Made by a program: the position numbers and the translations under genes
Source: Cavia porcellus
Lineage: Eukaryota > Chordata > Mammalia > Rodentia > Caviidae
Length of the DNA: 64,000 nucleotides
Assembly: GCF_034190915.1 (NCBI RefSeq)
Contig: NW_026947485.1
Location: forward strand, 51,443,019-51,507,018
Reading direction: 5' to 3'
Part shown: piece by piece, positions 33,085 to 46,562 of the stretch
Numbering within the stretch: position 1 is the first letter of the stretch
Layout of the letters: each line of letters starts with the position of its first letter
The notes under the pieces: generated by a model
What the model was told of the DNA's origin: nothing
Databases searched by the model: none
The model's input: the letters and a program-made list of their open reading frames with translations, nothing else

Positions 33085-34024
33085 AAAAAATACATGTACA
33101 TTTTTATAACATATTAAACTATATTAATTGTCCTGCAAAATTCTTTTGCAAGATCTGAATAGAATATTGTATTAGCATCATCTCAAATGTAACTATTTTA
33201 ATAAAGATGATAAATATATATTTATGACAACAATATGAGAGATGCCAAAATAGGTTTGATTTTTATTACAGTTGTTCCCATTTTTCACCTTGGATATATT
33301 TTAGAACATATAGTATTGTTAACGCATTGATGATTTTCCATGATATTTGAAATATGACCTTTTAAGGAAGCCAGACTTGTTTCTCTTTTCTTATCTGCAT
33401 CCTTGAAAGAACATTCACAACATAATAATGAAATTGATATCGAAAGGTCACTGTTCTTAGGATGAAAAATATTACACTTACGCATTGCCTGAGAGCTTTA
33501 TTTTAACCTGAAAGTAACTGAAGTATAAAGCATCATCTAAACATAATTGTTGGTTTCTGAAGCAGAATATAGTTTTGCTTGATGTATGTCTTCTTGGTAA
33601 ATATTAGTGTTTAAACTCTAATGCAGTCAGATAAATAACTTTTGAAAAAGTGAAGATATTTTACTAAATTTAGCTTAAGTAAATAATTTGTACATTTCTG
33701 CATGTATTGGAAATTGTTGAATTCTACGAGACTTTAAGCTTCCAAAAAACATAATTTTGACCCTAACATATTTAAATATAGGTATACATTCTAAATACAA
33801 ATATATTTAATAACACCATAATGTGCCATTGTGCTTAGACAGTGGATTCTTATTAAATGAAAAATTCATTTTCATTCAGTCAGTTAGTTTGTTGAATTGG
33901 AAAAGACAATTTATCTCATTTCTTTAAGACATAAATATGTGAAGCACTCAGTTTTAATTTTACTTATTGATACCTTATAATTTCTAAAAACAATTAGCAA
34001 TTAACTGTTGTACTGGAGTTTTAA

Positions 34025-34160
34025 ATTATTTATTTATTTGCATACTTTAAGAGGCAGGATCTTGCTATAGGAATCAGGCTAGCCTTGAAAATCTGGACTC
34101 AAGTGATCCTCCTGCCTCAGGCTCTAGATACTGGTAGTAGATGTGTACGTCGTCAACCTG
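34025..34160 (-). repeat. Old B1 SINE
   Basis: The antisense B1 core is readable: 'gaggcaggatcttgctataggaatcaggctagccttga', then 'caagtgatcctcctgcctcaggctc'. It is diverged. Confidence 0.75.
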
Positions 34161-34749
34161 TATTGAAGTTTTTAAAAACAAATGTGTAAGTCCATTTGAA
34201 TTGTATGATATTGGAAGATTTTATGGTACCATAAATAAGCTAATATATATATGTATGTATATATAAGTAAATATATATAAAATATGCAGCATAATTTTTT
34301 TTTGTCTGCTGGTCACTAAATAAACAGAGACAACAAAAACATATAAAGATAGTATCCAGAACTTAGGACTAGAGATGTTTCAAAATTCTCAGTGTTTCAG
34401 ATCTAGAAATACAGTCCATGTTATTTATTACTTGACAACCCCTGATGATTCCAAGGGAACCCTCTCTAATCAAACCTATTTGTGTATCTGTGGCACATCA
34501 TATGATTTTTAGTTTTAATGAATCAAGAAAAGCTATACAAATAACCCCACTGCAGTTCATGTGTGACTGTTATCATTAAATGTGGTTATTCTAATCTTTT
34601 AAAACTGTGATTTTCAAAACTTTTTGAATGTTGGAACTGCAGATAAGGGTGGAGAGCTGGAAAGATGACAGTAGTAGCTCAGCTGGACTATGAGAATAAA
34701 GCTGCATCTGTTTTGAAACAGTGAATGAAGGATTTGGCAAAAAACAAAT

Positions 34750-34905
34750 AGCCCAGTAGTGTGGTGCATGCCTGTAATCCCAGAAATTAGGAGGTTGAGG
34801 CAGGAGGATCGCCACCATTTTGAGGCCGGCCTACATTTACATAAGGAAGTTCAAGTCCAGGCTGAACTACATAGCAAGATCCTGTCTCAAAACCAAAAAT
34901 AAAAA
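34750..34905 (+). repeat. B1 SINE
   Basis: Sense B1: 'gtggtgcatgcctgtaatcccag', 'gaggttgaggcaggaggatcgcc' and 'gctgaactacatagcaagatcctgtctcaaaacc', followed by an A-rich tail. The minus-strand open frame here is an artefact. Confidence 0.9.
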
Positions 34906-35079
34906 CAAAAGCAAGCCAAAAAACAAACCAAATAATTAGCTAGCTAAAGAGACCCCACTTGACAATGTAACACATATAAACTTGAAATAAACATTGTGTG
35001 AAATGTGCAAAAAAATCAATGAGACTAATAGGGAAAGATTTTAGTATCAGAATAGATTTTTCCTTTGTGTGGAGTAGTA

Positions 35080-36215
35080 GATGCAAGTCTATCACATGCA
35101 GTTCTAAGTCCTCTCATCCTTCTCTGTTTATTCCCTCCATTATCACATAGGTCTAGATGTCATGTAAATTATATTCCTGAGATAATTAATCCCAGATTTA
35201 CTTCTGAGTTCTACACACATATGCCTACCTATGTCTTCATCTTCGCTCCAGAACTCCTTCAAGGAATCAAAAATGCATTGAATTAAAATGAAAAGGATTC
35301 CTTGTCCTGCAAACCGCAGTCTTCTAAATACAGGACATTGCTGTCCATCTCACTACTTAAGCAGGGAACCCTGGAGTCAATCCTTAACTCCTTTATAAAC
35401 ATTCTTTCAATCTAATTACTTGTATGTACATGACCACCTTACTAATCTCAGGGTTTAAAGGACCTTTTCTTTTTGCTTGAAATCCTTCACTTACCTTTTT
35501 AAAATTCATCTGACTTAACTTCTGTTGCATCACCTTTGCGATAATGAAAATAAGATATATTTCAATACCTAGAGGATTTGCAAGAGCTGATCCTGCAGGC
35601 CTGGCAGCTTTAGAGTAGGCTACAATCTTTTGGCTCTGGCCACATTGCCTCCATTCAGTGTATTTTCCCAACTTCACACATGCAGTTTTGCTTTTCCTTA
35701 TATTCTTCTTCTTCTTACTCTCAGCCCTGCATTAGAGAAGCATGCTTTCACCTCTGCCTAAATAGTACATATTTTCCACACATTCATCATCATCTTTATG
35801 TCTCCTTCCTTGTAGCACTTGAAAATCTATAGTCATTTGTGTGGTGATCTGATTAAATTCTGTCTCTTCTATCTTGCATAAGCTCCATGAGGATAGGGTT
35901 CATGCTGGGCTTTGCTGACCATTGTTACCTCCTGACCGTCTACCATATTTAGGCATGCATACTTTTGAAATTAATATTGGGGATGGAGTTTTATTTAAAT
36001 GACTTATTCATATTTCATCTAAGTATTTCTTCTTGATTTTATGACAGCCTTTTACTTTTGTAAGACTTGTCACATTATAATTATATGTTTAAATTCTGAT
36101 TTCTTCTAATAGTGAACTCTTCAAATAATGTGTTCTGTCTATTTCGTTACTCTGATCCCTCCTAAACTATTATAGTAGAATAAAACCTGACATGTAACAG
36201 GCATTCAAAAATATG
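35080..36215 (+). repeat. L2 LINE 3' relic
   Basis: The conserved L2 3' end is readable: 'ataagctccatgaggatagggttcatgctgggctttgctgacc' and, near 36185, 'cctgacatgtaacaggcattcaaaaatatgta'. This corresponds to the 'gcacataataggtgctcaataaatg' terminus. The upstream part is decayed. Confidence 0.6.
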
Positions 36216-36451
36216 TATAGAAATGACTAATGTTAAATTTATGAACAATGTCAATTATATTTTAAAGTAAATATAGCTTAAGTTTTCTGAGTGTTTCATA
36301 CCATTGTATTTTGGTTTTTGATGTGACAGTTTGACTACAGTGTCTGTGGTGATTGTGTTGTTTTGAAACCAATGTGAAGTTTCTGAACTGACTTTTTTAT
36401 GATACTTAAAACTGAACACAGGGACATGCTAGCACTAAGCTCTACCTTTAA

Positions 36452-36545
36452 CCTTCCTTCCTTCCTTCCTTCCTTCCTTCCTTCCTTCCTTCCTTCCTTC
36501 CTTTCTTCCTTCCTTCCCTTCCTCCCTTCCTCCCTTCCTTTTTTC
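36452..36545. repeat. (CCTT)n microsatellite
   Basis: A tetranucleotide CTTC run with variant CCCTT and CTCC units at its 3' end. Confidence 0.95.
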
Positions 36546-36559
36546 TATCTTTCTCTCTT

Positions 36560-36770
36560 TCTTTATTATTTTTTCAATGCTGGGGATAGAATCCAGGACC
36601 TTCACACTGTGCTATATGTTCAATCCTTTTAAAGAATTTTCTTTGAAATTTTGAGACAAGATCACCTTCAGTCACTGATGTTGCCTAAGTTGGGCTTGCA
36701 CTGGTGGCTTTCTTGACTCAGCTTCCTTAGAAGCTAGTATTACACATCACACTTAGTTGCTGATTCTTGA
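36560..36770 (-). repeat. B4-type SINE (B1-ID fusion), diverged
   Basis: On the + strand, antisense ID ('caatgctggggatagaatccaggaccttcacactgtgc') is followed by antisense B1 ('tttgagacaagatcaccttcag', then 'cagcttccttagaagctagtattaca'). B1 at the 5' end fused to ID at the 3' end is the B4/ID_B1 arrangement. Confidence 0.6.
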
Positions 36771-37675
36771 TTAATGTTTACTGCTCCAAAATGGTCAAAT
36801 GCACATACTCTTAAAAAATAGGTTGGATTAAGTAAGCAATATCTGTTTTGGTATTTGTTCTGTTTTATTTTAAAGTTTTAGTTTAGCTTTATGGAGAAAC
36901 TAATCTGAACAAAACAAATGAATAGATATATAAATGGAGCGAGATGGGATCTGTAAGAGAAGCTAGAAGTATGAGCTCTTGTTAAGCACAAGAATTTCAC
37001 TGCTAGAATACTAGCAAATTAGGAGAACTGCTTAATAACATTCGTGTCTTTCTAAACTCTTTTAAGAGTGGATCTCTCCTTGAAGAGAGAGAATTATCCA
37101 AATTCTGGAATTATCCAATTATCTGGAATTATCCAAATTCAAGTGAGTGGGAGTGAAGGAACATGTTCAATTACATTTTATATTATTATCCATTAAATAG
37201 CTGTGGGTTATATAATACTCAACAGAAATATGCTGACAATTATTCACAAAGCTAAGTAAAACTTTTGATGAACGGAGTCTTACTTTAGTTCAGAAGTTAT
37301 ATCTCAATCAGACAAGCTAGACGGTATAATTTTAGGTTTAGTCAAGATGAGATTTATGGGTATATCACATCCACAGACTGCTGTGAGGAAAGTAAAATTT
37401 GGAGAAATGAGTTATTAATCTTTACTGTAGAACATTAACAAATGTCATGTGGCTTTTATAAGTTGGTACCTAGGAGGTGGTAGATTCATAAACCCCCAAA
37501 ATAGATTTTTCTCTTATATACCTCTACTATCTGGAACATAATTAATAGTTACCTATTACTCATTTGTGAAGTCCAAACTTTTTACTTCATTTGTTAAATT
37601 AAAACTTAGTATAAAATTAACAAAACTGAATAAGGACTGTCATACTAAAATGAATAGGATTGTCTTCCTCTTTGG

Positions 37676-37712
<37 letters not shown>
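37676..37712. repeat. (TG)n microsatellite
   Basis: A pure TG dinucleotide run of about 37 bp. Confidence 0.95.
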
Positions 37713-37713
<1 letters not shown>

Positions 37714-38382
37714 ATTCAGGCTTATGTGTGTTTGGTGAAGATGCATAAATATTTATTATACATATTAAGATGCATAAATATTTATCACCGATAATATATT
37801 TAAAATAGATCTATCTGTAGCTCATGATATTTTTCACTCCTATTCATACTGGTATTTTAAAATGGTGTATTTTGCAGGTGGCAGGTCTGCTTGTTTGATT
37901 AGACTAGTCCAAGTAGTAGTTATGACTATTATTGCAATAATTGCTTGTGTGACGTTTACTGTCACTTCACACTTTTGAGTTTCTAAAACCGGGAACCAGA
38001 AGCTGACTCATCTCCTCCCAGATTCTCTGCTCTCAATTTAAATAAGTGGTCTCCAGGTAGATGGTGACATTAGGGTCATGGCTCTGCTTCCTGTTGAGGA
38101 ATAACTTTTCCTTGTAACTAGCTTTACCAAAAAGTGAACACTCATTAAATATTTGCTCTGTGAATGTTGAAAGAATTAGCTAAGAGCATTTATCATTATT
38201 TTATGCTCTGACATAAAAAGATAACCCTTTAAAGAAGCCAAAGTTGTAAAGTCTGCCTAAATACATGAGTTGTATTTAAAAACATTTATATGATGTATAA
38301 AAATTGAAGGAGGTATGATATGAGAAAATGGTCTTAGACTAGAAAATCATGAGTTAGTGGAGTCTTTAAAAATTTTTGGTAA

Positions 38383-38480
38383 GGGGCTGGGGATTTAGCT
38401 CAGCAGCATAAGCGTCTGCCTTGCAAGCAGGCAGTCGTGAGTTCGATCCCTGGTACCGATAAAAACGAAGACAAAAAAAG
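38383..38480 (+). repeat. ID SINE, young subfamily
   Basis: GGGGCTGGGGATTTAGCTCA to TGGTACCGATAAAAA, with TTTTTGGTAA duplicated at 38373-38382 and 38484-38493. Confidence 0.95.
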
Positions 38481-39230
38481 TTTTTTTTGGTAAAATTACC
38501 ATTATTTCTTAATTTTTCTTCATAGAATATATTCTTTCTATTTGGTAAGACCTAAAACTCATAAAAACTAGATGGATAGACTGCAGTATGGGATACTGAG
38601 ATGTAACTGAGGAGAATGAATGCATTTGTTTATGAGAAAAATTGAACTACTCTATTAATATAGAGATTTCCTCCAGCCAGTAACAGTGGCCTGACCTGCA
38701 TTCCTCCACAGCTCTTGTCCTTACTAGAGATTGTAAACCTGAGGCAAATAGATCATTTCATAGCATTTAGTTACCTTAATTCATTTACAACTAAATTATT
38801 GGTGATTTGTATGTTCAACTGCTCCTATGACTTATCTGAACCTTAGGATTTAAATCAGTGCTGTAGACCCTAAAATCCTCTTTCGTGTTGTTTCAACTGC
38901 TATTACCAGATAATAATGTCTGACTTATTTCTGTGGGTAAGATTGTTTTCTCATAGATTCCAATCAATTCTCTCAACAACCAGAATTCCTACATTGATTC
39001 TACTCAAAACATAAATAGAAAAGGAAAGAAATGAAGTCATAGATGCATATATTTTATATTTTTGATTGTGATTCTTGAATGATTATGTTTCCTGAAACTT
39101 ACAGATGGCTTTTTTCTTCCTGATCAGCTCTTTTGATCAGCTCATTGTATTTTCTGTGTTGTGCATAACTCTGATTTTTCTTACTTTTGTTTACTCATTA
39201 AACACATTGCCCCTGGTTTTCTTATTAGTG

Positions 39231-41400
39231 AGTTTTTTTTTTAATTTTAAAATTTTTTGTGAATTTTATTTTTTAAAATACTTTTAGATTCACTTTGCTT
39301 TGTGGAGCACTTTTGGGTTCATGACAAAGTTGAGCATATGAGGAGGACTCATATACTCTCTGCCCGCACATATGCCAGCCTCCCTCACTGTCAACATCCC
39401 CTACCAGAGTGCTGTACTTATTAGAATTCACAAAGATCCAGTAACACCTCTCTATGATTCAATGTCTTTAGTTTACATTAAGGGTTCCTCTGGTTTTGTA
39501 TAGTTTGTGGATTTGAAAATGTATATAGTAATGTGTATCAATCAGTAGAGTATAGAAAAGTTCCTTTGCCCTGAAAATCCAATCATCTGTGGTCAATTTA
39601 TTCATTGTTCTTACCCCTCAATCCATCACAAATACAGATCCTTTTATTGTCATGTTTTCCTGGTCCCAGAATGTCATGTGTTAATATCTCACAGGATGCA
39701 GCCTTTTCATATTGGCTTTTTGTAGTTAGCAACATCCACTTAAATTTCTTCCATGCCTTTTCGTGCTTTGCTAGTTAATTTCCATTTAGTGCAGAAAAAC
39801 ACTCCCTTGTATGGATAAACTATTGTTAATTTATTCAGCCACCTATTAGGAAAGATGTATTGATTTCTTCAAAGTGTAGCAATTATGAATCACCTGCTAT
39901 ACAAACAAATGTTTTGCAGGTTTTCAAGCAGTTATGTTTTCAATTAATTTGAGTAAATAAAATGGTGCAATTACTACATTTCATAGTAGTTTCATAAAAC
40001 TTCAAAACTATCTTCTGAATGGTTGTACTGTTTTGAATTTTTACCAGTGATGAGTGAGGCTTCCTCTTTCTTCATATTCTTGTCAGATGCTGGTGATGCC
40101 AGTGTTCTAGATTTTGGTCATGCTAGTACCAATAAAATGGGTCTTTTATTTGTGTCTTAATTTGCATTTTTATGGTAATGCATAATATGAAGCATTTTTC
40201 CTATACTTATGTGGCAACTATATAGCTTATTTGGAGAAATGTCTGGTAAAGACTAAGGCTTATTTTTTTAGGTAGGTTGTTTGCCTTTTCATTGTTGAAT
40301 ACTGAAAGTTATTTAAATAGTGCTTTATCAAATTTGTCTTAGAAATATCTTAAACTGTGGGTTGTCTCCTTGACAGTGTCTTTTGCAGAATGGAAATTTC
40401 TAACTTTAATGAAGTTATATTTATTAAATTTTTCATCATGGTCTCTAAAATATTGGCACCACACCCAAGGTCATCTAGATTTCATTGTGTGTTTTTTTCT
40501 TGGAGTTTTAGAGTTTCAGTTTTACATGTAAGTCTGTGATTTATTTTAATCTTTTGCATTTCAAGAATCAAACTTAGACTTAAATGTCTTAAACATACAG
40601 TCTATTAGTGAGACAAGTCACCAATTTTAAACTTAGAATCTTAAAAACTATCTCCTCTGTATTTCTAGTTTTCTAGTAGACAACCAAATTTTGCTGTTGA
40701 GGACTTTTGTTTCATGTTTATGAGAGTTATTGCTGTGTATTGTAGTTATTTGATGATGCTACTGAGTTCAACTATCTCCTTCACTGATTTTCTTCCTTTG
40801 GATCTGTCCACTTTTGACAATTATGAGAAAGGGTTTTTGAAGTCTTTCATAGCAGATTCATGTCTTTATCCCTGCATTTCCATTTTTGTGTCAAGGATTT
40901 TGACATTCTCTTGTTAGATGTCCCTACAGGAAGGGATGTTATGTCTTGGAGAATTGATTCCTTATTATTGTGTAATGTCCTTTGTTCCTGATCATTTTCC
41001 TTGCTCTGAAGGCTGTTCTATATGAATACATTTTTATAGTTATTTCTGCATTTTTGGATTTGTATTATAGTTTTAGCCTTCCATTTACTTTTAATTCAAA
41101 TGTGCTTTTTTATATCTGATGTAGATATTTTTCTCTTTCAGTTGGAGCATTTAGACCATTTTCTTGCAAAGTAGTTATTGATATAGTTGAATTAGTATCT
41201 ACCATATTTTTCACTACTTTTAATTTGTTGTCTTTATTTTGTCTCTGTACTTATTTTCTGTGTTTTTCTATCTTTTGAGGTTTCAGAAACTTCATTATGT
41301 TGTCACTTTTCTCCTTGCTTCACATACAGTTATACTTCATTTAAAAAAATTCTTTCTTAGTAGTGGTCCTAGGATTTGCAATACACATTTACAACTAACC
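39231..41400 (-). mobile_element. Old L1 (L1M-type) fragment, antisense
   Basis: The + strand reads as antisense L1 3'UTR and ORF2. Examples are 'agcatatgaggaggactcatatactctctgcccgcacatatgccagcctccc', 'ggatgcagccttttcatattggctttttgtagttagc', 'gtgggttgtctccttgacagtgtcttttgcagaatgg', 'cccaaggtcatctagatttc' and 'cagttggagcatttagaccattttc'. These are landmark segments of mammalian-wide L1M 3' halves. It is heavily mutated, and the small open frames here (39105, 40357, 40714, 41239) are not genes. Confidence 0.8.
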
Positions 41401-41559
41401 CAAGTCCACTTTCACATAACATTATTGTAATTCATAGGCAATGCAAATACTTCATTATAACAAAATTATCCTAATTCCTCTTTCCTGTTGTTTATATTAT
41501 TGTTATTTATTTATAAATAACTAAAATAAGCCCATGTGTGTACTCTTATATGTTCCATC

Positions 41560-41905
41560 AAGCCCAAAATTTAGCAGGGCAAATAGTAAGTCTTGAATTT
41601 CTATGTCCAGTCTGAGGCAATCTATGGAAAGATGGAAAGGGCTTGGATGGCTCTGACCCTACAGCAATGCAGATGATTATAGATCCCCAGGCTTTTCTCT
41701 TGAGCTAGCATTGCTCACTCTATTCAGTTTTCCTTAGATGACCTATATTTCTGGTTTCTTCAAACTTCTGTGTCCTCCACTCTACCTTTATCTTTGCAAT
41801 CACAGTTTCACAAACAGCTCTCTTAAGAGCATGCTGCCTGGCTTCTAACATCTTATCTTGAAATCTGAGTGGAAGTCTTCCTGATCCCACAACTCTTGCA
41901 TTCGG
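41560..41905. mobile_element. Probable MaLR-related fragment
   Basis: The sequence ('ctgtgtcctccactctacctttatctttgcaatcacagtttc', 'agcatgctgcctggcttctaac') looks like ERVL-MaLR internal sequence next to the LTR at 41905. The family call is tentative. The minus-strand frame at 41720-41977 is not supported as a gene. Confidence 0.35.
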
Positions 41906-42198
41906 CATGCATCTAAAACCAGTATCATGTGGAGATGATGCTACCCACCTTATGGGTAGGTAGCCTGGATAGAACATAAGAGACCAAAAGAGGACTCTGC
42001 TTTCTTGCTATTTCATTGCTTTGCTGCCCTCTTGCCTTCTATCTGTTATGAATTATTTTTCCTCTGTAATGTTCCCTGGCCTTGGAGCCAACCAACTATG
42101 AACTGAAACCCTTTCAATTTGTGAACCAAAATCAACCTTTTCTGCTTTACTTTGGTTTTGGGTACTTTATCTCAGCAACAAAAAACAGTAACTGACAG
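41905..42198 (+). mobile_element. MaLR-type LTR, 5'-truncated
   Basis: It contains 'gtagcctggatagaacataagagacc', 'ttggagccaaccaactatgaactgaaacc', then 'tttatctcagcaac' and the terminus AACAGTAACTGACA at 42198. This is the same R/U5 pattern as the other MaLR LTRs here. Internal sequence continues at once, so it is the 5' LTR of a partly retained element. Confidence 0.7.
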
Positions 42199-42890
42199 AT
42201 TTTGGTATCAGAGAAATAGGGCCATTGCTATAACTATATCTGAACATGTGGTTCAGGAGCCTTTGGAACTGGCTTACAGGAAGAGTTTGGAAAGTTTTGG
42301 AGATGGTGGTTAAAGAACCATCCCTGATATACATTAAGCTGTACTTGATGGAAGAGTCTGGTTAGGGCTCAGGAGACCAAAATGCTGATACAATTGCTGG
42401 CTGTAAATACAAGGCTCAGAAGGTTTCTACTGGAAAGAAAGTCTGCATTGCCTGTTTAAGGACTTGACAAAACATTTGTCTAGATTTGCTTGTGTCCAGA
42501 GACTTTGCCTGAGACTGATATTAATTAATCTTTCAGAAGAAACTAATTAATTAATTAATCTTTCAGAAGAAACTTCAAGACAGTATAATTTTGAAGTGGT
42601 GGCATGGCTTCAGAGCTTTTAACCAGATCTTTGTTTAAAATCAAGAACAAAGAGCCCAGCAGAATGATTTAAAATATTTTGAGTTTGGCCAGAAAAGTTC
42701 TAGTAAAGCTGTGGATTGCAAAGATTGAATAGAAGAGAACTTTGTTGCTAAAAAGGAAAAAGACAATGGAAAAGATAGCCTGATGATATCACAAGAAACA
42801 TCAGTTTTGTAGCCTAAGCAAAGGCAAAAGACTGCTTTGAGAAGAGAGCCCCAGAACACCAGAAAGACAGCATACTAGAGAATTTATTAC
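42199..42890 (+). mobile_element. MaLR internal sequence
   Basis: It begins GATTTTGGTATCAGAGAAAT directly after the LTR, resembling the 'ttggtaccagaagtgggg' start of MaLR internal regions. It continues with 'ggaactggcttacaggaagagtttggaaagttttggag'. AATTAATCTTTCAGAAGAAAC is present twice in tandem (42527-42580). It has no coding capacity. Confidence 0.55.
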
Positions 42891-42956
42891 TTAGGACTGG
42901 GTTTGTAGTGATCAGTGATCCAGGCAGTCAACCCCTACACCAAAAGAGAAGGCAAC

Positions 42957-43576
42957 CTTGCTGACTGCTTTATTACTGTATTCCTGTAAGTAGCCAAGAG
43001 AATGACATAAAGCAGACACTTTAAAAATACATGCACATATATGTGTAATTAATAAATGAAAAATGAATCATTAGAATGCAGTATATGAATGCAGTGTATA
43101 AATGTGGAGATGGGTAGTATTCACACTCAGGATAGACCTCCCTGTTATCCACACTCATAACTATACCAAACTATCAGTGGATTGCACACCCTTGATCCCA
43201 GCATCACACACTTTTACGCAGCCACTTCTGAAAAGCTCCACCTATGACTACTCAAGGCTTTGGGGACCCATCTAGATACAAGCCATAACACAAAGTTTCT
43301 CTGTATTTCAGTGGTCTTAATCTCTTTGACAGTCCAGTGGGACAAATTACAGTCTATAGCTGCTCTGATATTCTAGATAAAATTGTGTTCATTTTGTGAA
43401 TTTCCAGAGCTCTCCATAGCCACTATAATACTTATACACTGCATTCATACACTGCATTCTAATGACTCATTTTTCATTTATCAATTATACATATATGCGT
43501 ACATATTTTTAAATGTCTGCTTTGTGTCATTCTCTTGGCTACTTACAGGAAGTATAGCAGTGGAGCAGTCAGCAAG
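42957..43576. repeat. 145-bp inverted repeat pair with 331-bp spacer
   Basis: The left arm 42957-43101 and right arm 43433-43576 are reverse complements at roughly 88-90% by eye. The best-matched part runs from TTCCTGTAAGTAGCCAAGAG (42981) to GAATGCAGTGTATA (43100), against its complement from 43433 to 43551. The outermost pair is CTTGCTGACTGCT (42957) with AGCAGTCAGCAAG (ending 43576). The spacer is unlike the arms. The transcript could fold into a long hairpin. Confidence 0.85.
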
Positions 43577-46562
43577 ATAAATACTATCCTTATCCTTCAG
43601 GAACTCATTTTTTCCCTTCCTTATCCAGACTGTTACAAGACTAAAGCCATGTGAGGGTAGATACTATTGTTAGCCTTCATATACTTTTTGTTTACTGCTC
43701 AGTGCTCACACTTCACACTAAAATATGATTTCTTTGATAAGCAAATAAATGTACAATAACAATTATAATTTGATTTATTTCACTCTACAAAATATTGGGA
43801 CATTCATGAAAAGGAATCCAACAGATATTTTTATGTTTTTTTATAACTCAGGCAATTTAACATATTTTAAAATTGGCTGCATATGGTGTGACTGATGTTT
43901 CACACTGAGTTGTTTCATTGTTCTGAAGTCAGTCTATGGTTGGAAAGTCAAATTTTCTGAGTAGTAGTGTGATCACATTTCATTAAATCTTTTCCTGCTC
44001 TGTGAAACTATTAGATTCCTCTGTTTAATATACGGATGTTGTAGAGACATAGAACAAGAGAGTACTAACTTTTCCCAACTAAGACTATTTTCCTAAAAAT
44101 AAACAATATTTTAAGTATAATTGCAGTTCATCCCATTTCATATTTTATTCTATCTCCATGTAGAGTGGCCTGTAAGAAGATGGTAGTGTTTATTTGAAAC
44201 AGAAGAATGCAGTATATGACTTCTTTTGTATAACTAAGATTTACAGCTATTTTTCAACTTCTTGTCATTCCATTTTGATCTTTCCATTTGAGATTTTCTA
44301 GCCTAGGTTTCTAAAACTAGGGTTTGTTTTGTTTTGTTTTGACTTTATTAAATTTAAATTTTTTATTAGTACATGTTTCGAATACATAGTGATTATGTTC
44401 TTTTCAGGAAATTGGCACATCTACATGACACATCCTAATTCTTTTTCTTCAACTCCTTCACTTCCTCCCATCTCTTCCCTCCTTTTATCTCTTAATATCC
44501 TTCCTATGTGCCAAATCTGTTATCACATCTTATTATCGATCCTTTATTTTGTTCTGTTTATATTTTGAAGCTTTCATATCAGCAACCATGTGATATTTAA
44601 GCTTGTGTTTCTCTTCCAGTATGTTTCATATACATAGAAATATGTCGTGCATCACTAGCTGAATGTTAATAGGTATGCCACTTTTCTGCATCACAGTTTC
44701 CTTGTCCGTGCAGTGTAGTAGGGTCTGTGATATCTATCCAAAGTTTACAACAGGGAATAAACTAAATTATATATGCAAATTGGCAAAGTGCCTAATACCT
44801 GTTGCTTATTATTATTATTATACAGTTGTTGCTGCTATAGTTGATATTAATGCTGCCTGGTAGATTGTACACTTCTAGGATCCTAGGATCACATCTACAG
44901 CTGATCTTGTACTTTTGAATAACCAGAAGAGTATGTGCTCCAATAAATGCTTTTAGAATCAATGGATGAAAAGTGAAAAAAAAATTAGTTAATAAATATT
45001 TTACTTGTCTGCCAAACACAAGATCCTGAGTTCAATATCCAGTACAAAAAACCCCAACAAAACAAACAAACAAAGAGAAAAAAATCCCAAACTGTTGTAA
45101 ATTCTGATTTAGCCTGCTTTCCTTAGGGTAAGAAATATTTTACTTTTGTTAGAATATAACATTCTTGAGCATTCAGTTACATAATTTGAAAAATTATTTA
45201 GATTTTTAAAGTGGAATATGTTCCTTAAAACATAGGTTTTGTCAATATATACAGATTAAGAGGTATTCACTTAAAACTGTTTTATAATATAAATAGCTAC
45301 CTTTAAAAAACTGCCATTGGCATTTTAATGAAATGTTATTTTACAACTCCAAGCTCATAGCAATATAATTAGTAATATGTGTAATCTTTATTACCAATCT
45401 TAATCTTTTTTATATGACTGAAAAATTATTTTATGGTACTACAATTAAAATAATGCTAAAAATGTCAGTATAACAGAATTAAACTAAAGTAACTACTACA
45501 ATATTGTATCCCAAACCAGCTAATTTAAATGCAAAATACTGTGTAAAGGCTATTTATCTAGGCTAATGCATGTTAAGGGATTTAAGGAGTAGTTTGTATA
45601 ACTGAAATAAAAAGAAAAATAAGCACTGTGCAGCAATTTTTGCTATTGTTTAACATGAGGGAAATATTAAGTTTATATATAGGCCACTTGAGGAAAATGT
45701 ATTAGAAGCCACATCGCAGCATAGTAAATATAAAGGCAACTGGCAGGCAATACTATATTCATACCCTGTTGAAAGGAAAGCTTGAGTTCCTTAAAATTGT
45801 CTTTTATAAATAATCGGATAAAATTAACTACAATAACTGAACTGGAAATGCCTACAATTTTAACAACAAGTTTTGTAAAAGATATTTCAAAAGGCAGGTC
45901 TGTTGTTTAGTTTACATATGACAGGGGTTAGATGTCTTTCTAAGTGTTCATATCTGTCAGTTCATAGTAATGACATTACTAGTTTATTATTTTATAGCTT
46001 GTACTCTGGAAAGGTTTCCAAATTAGAATTTTATAGATGTTATCTCAGGGTAGAAACTTTAGAAATACAGAAAAGAGTATCACACTTGATAATTGTATAA
46101 ACATTTTTAGTTCTCTAGTTTTTGTTTCCTCATGGACAATTTTTAATTTTCCTTAATTGGAAAGTTTTTGTTATAGTGCACTGATATTTTCTGTAATTAT
46201 AAAATAAGACAACAACATATATTATATAAAAATTCATAATAGGAAATCAAGTACATTTGCCATTCTGTTTGGTTAGGTCTTTCATTTTCTTGAAAGTACT
46301 GTTGCTTTTATATTTATTCCTAATTGTTGAGGTAGTTACTTAAAAAACTGATTAGTATTGAAGTTGTCTTAGTAGTTTAAATTATTTCTTAAAAACTGTA
46401 GTCCATTAAATTTGTGTGTTAACTTAGGACACAATCATAGACCATAGGTCTGCAAAAAACTGGTTGTTACTGTGTGTTTACTCATGGCTCAAGTCCTAGA
46501 AGGAGAGCTTTGATTCACCAGATCATGCTCAATATTGTATGTGTTTGATTTTGATTCTGTAG
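43577..46562. other. Upstream TFEC flank or intron, no other gene seen
   Basis: AT-rich sequence. A MIR relic lies at about 44650-44840. An L1-3'-end-like antisense stretch lies at about 44340-44500 ('attagtacatgtttcgaatacatagtgattatg'). An ID-like sense fragment lies at about 45005-45045. No coding exon was recognised. Confidence 0.4.

Noticed and set aside
36399..36632. + strand frame rich in F-L-P-S repeats
   Set aside because: It is a translation of the (CCTT)n repeat and the adjoining SINE.
42527..42580. Tandem AATTAATCTTTCAGAAGAAAC pair as a regulatory repeat
   Set aside because: It is a simple two-copy slippage-type duplication within MaLR internal sequence, with no sign of function.
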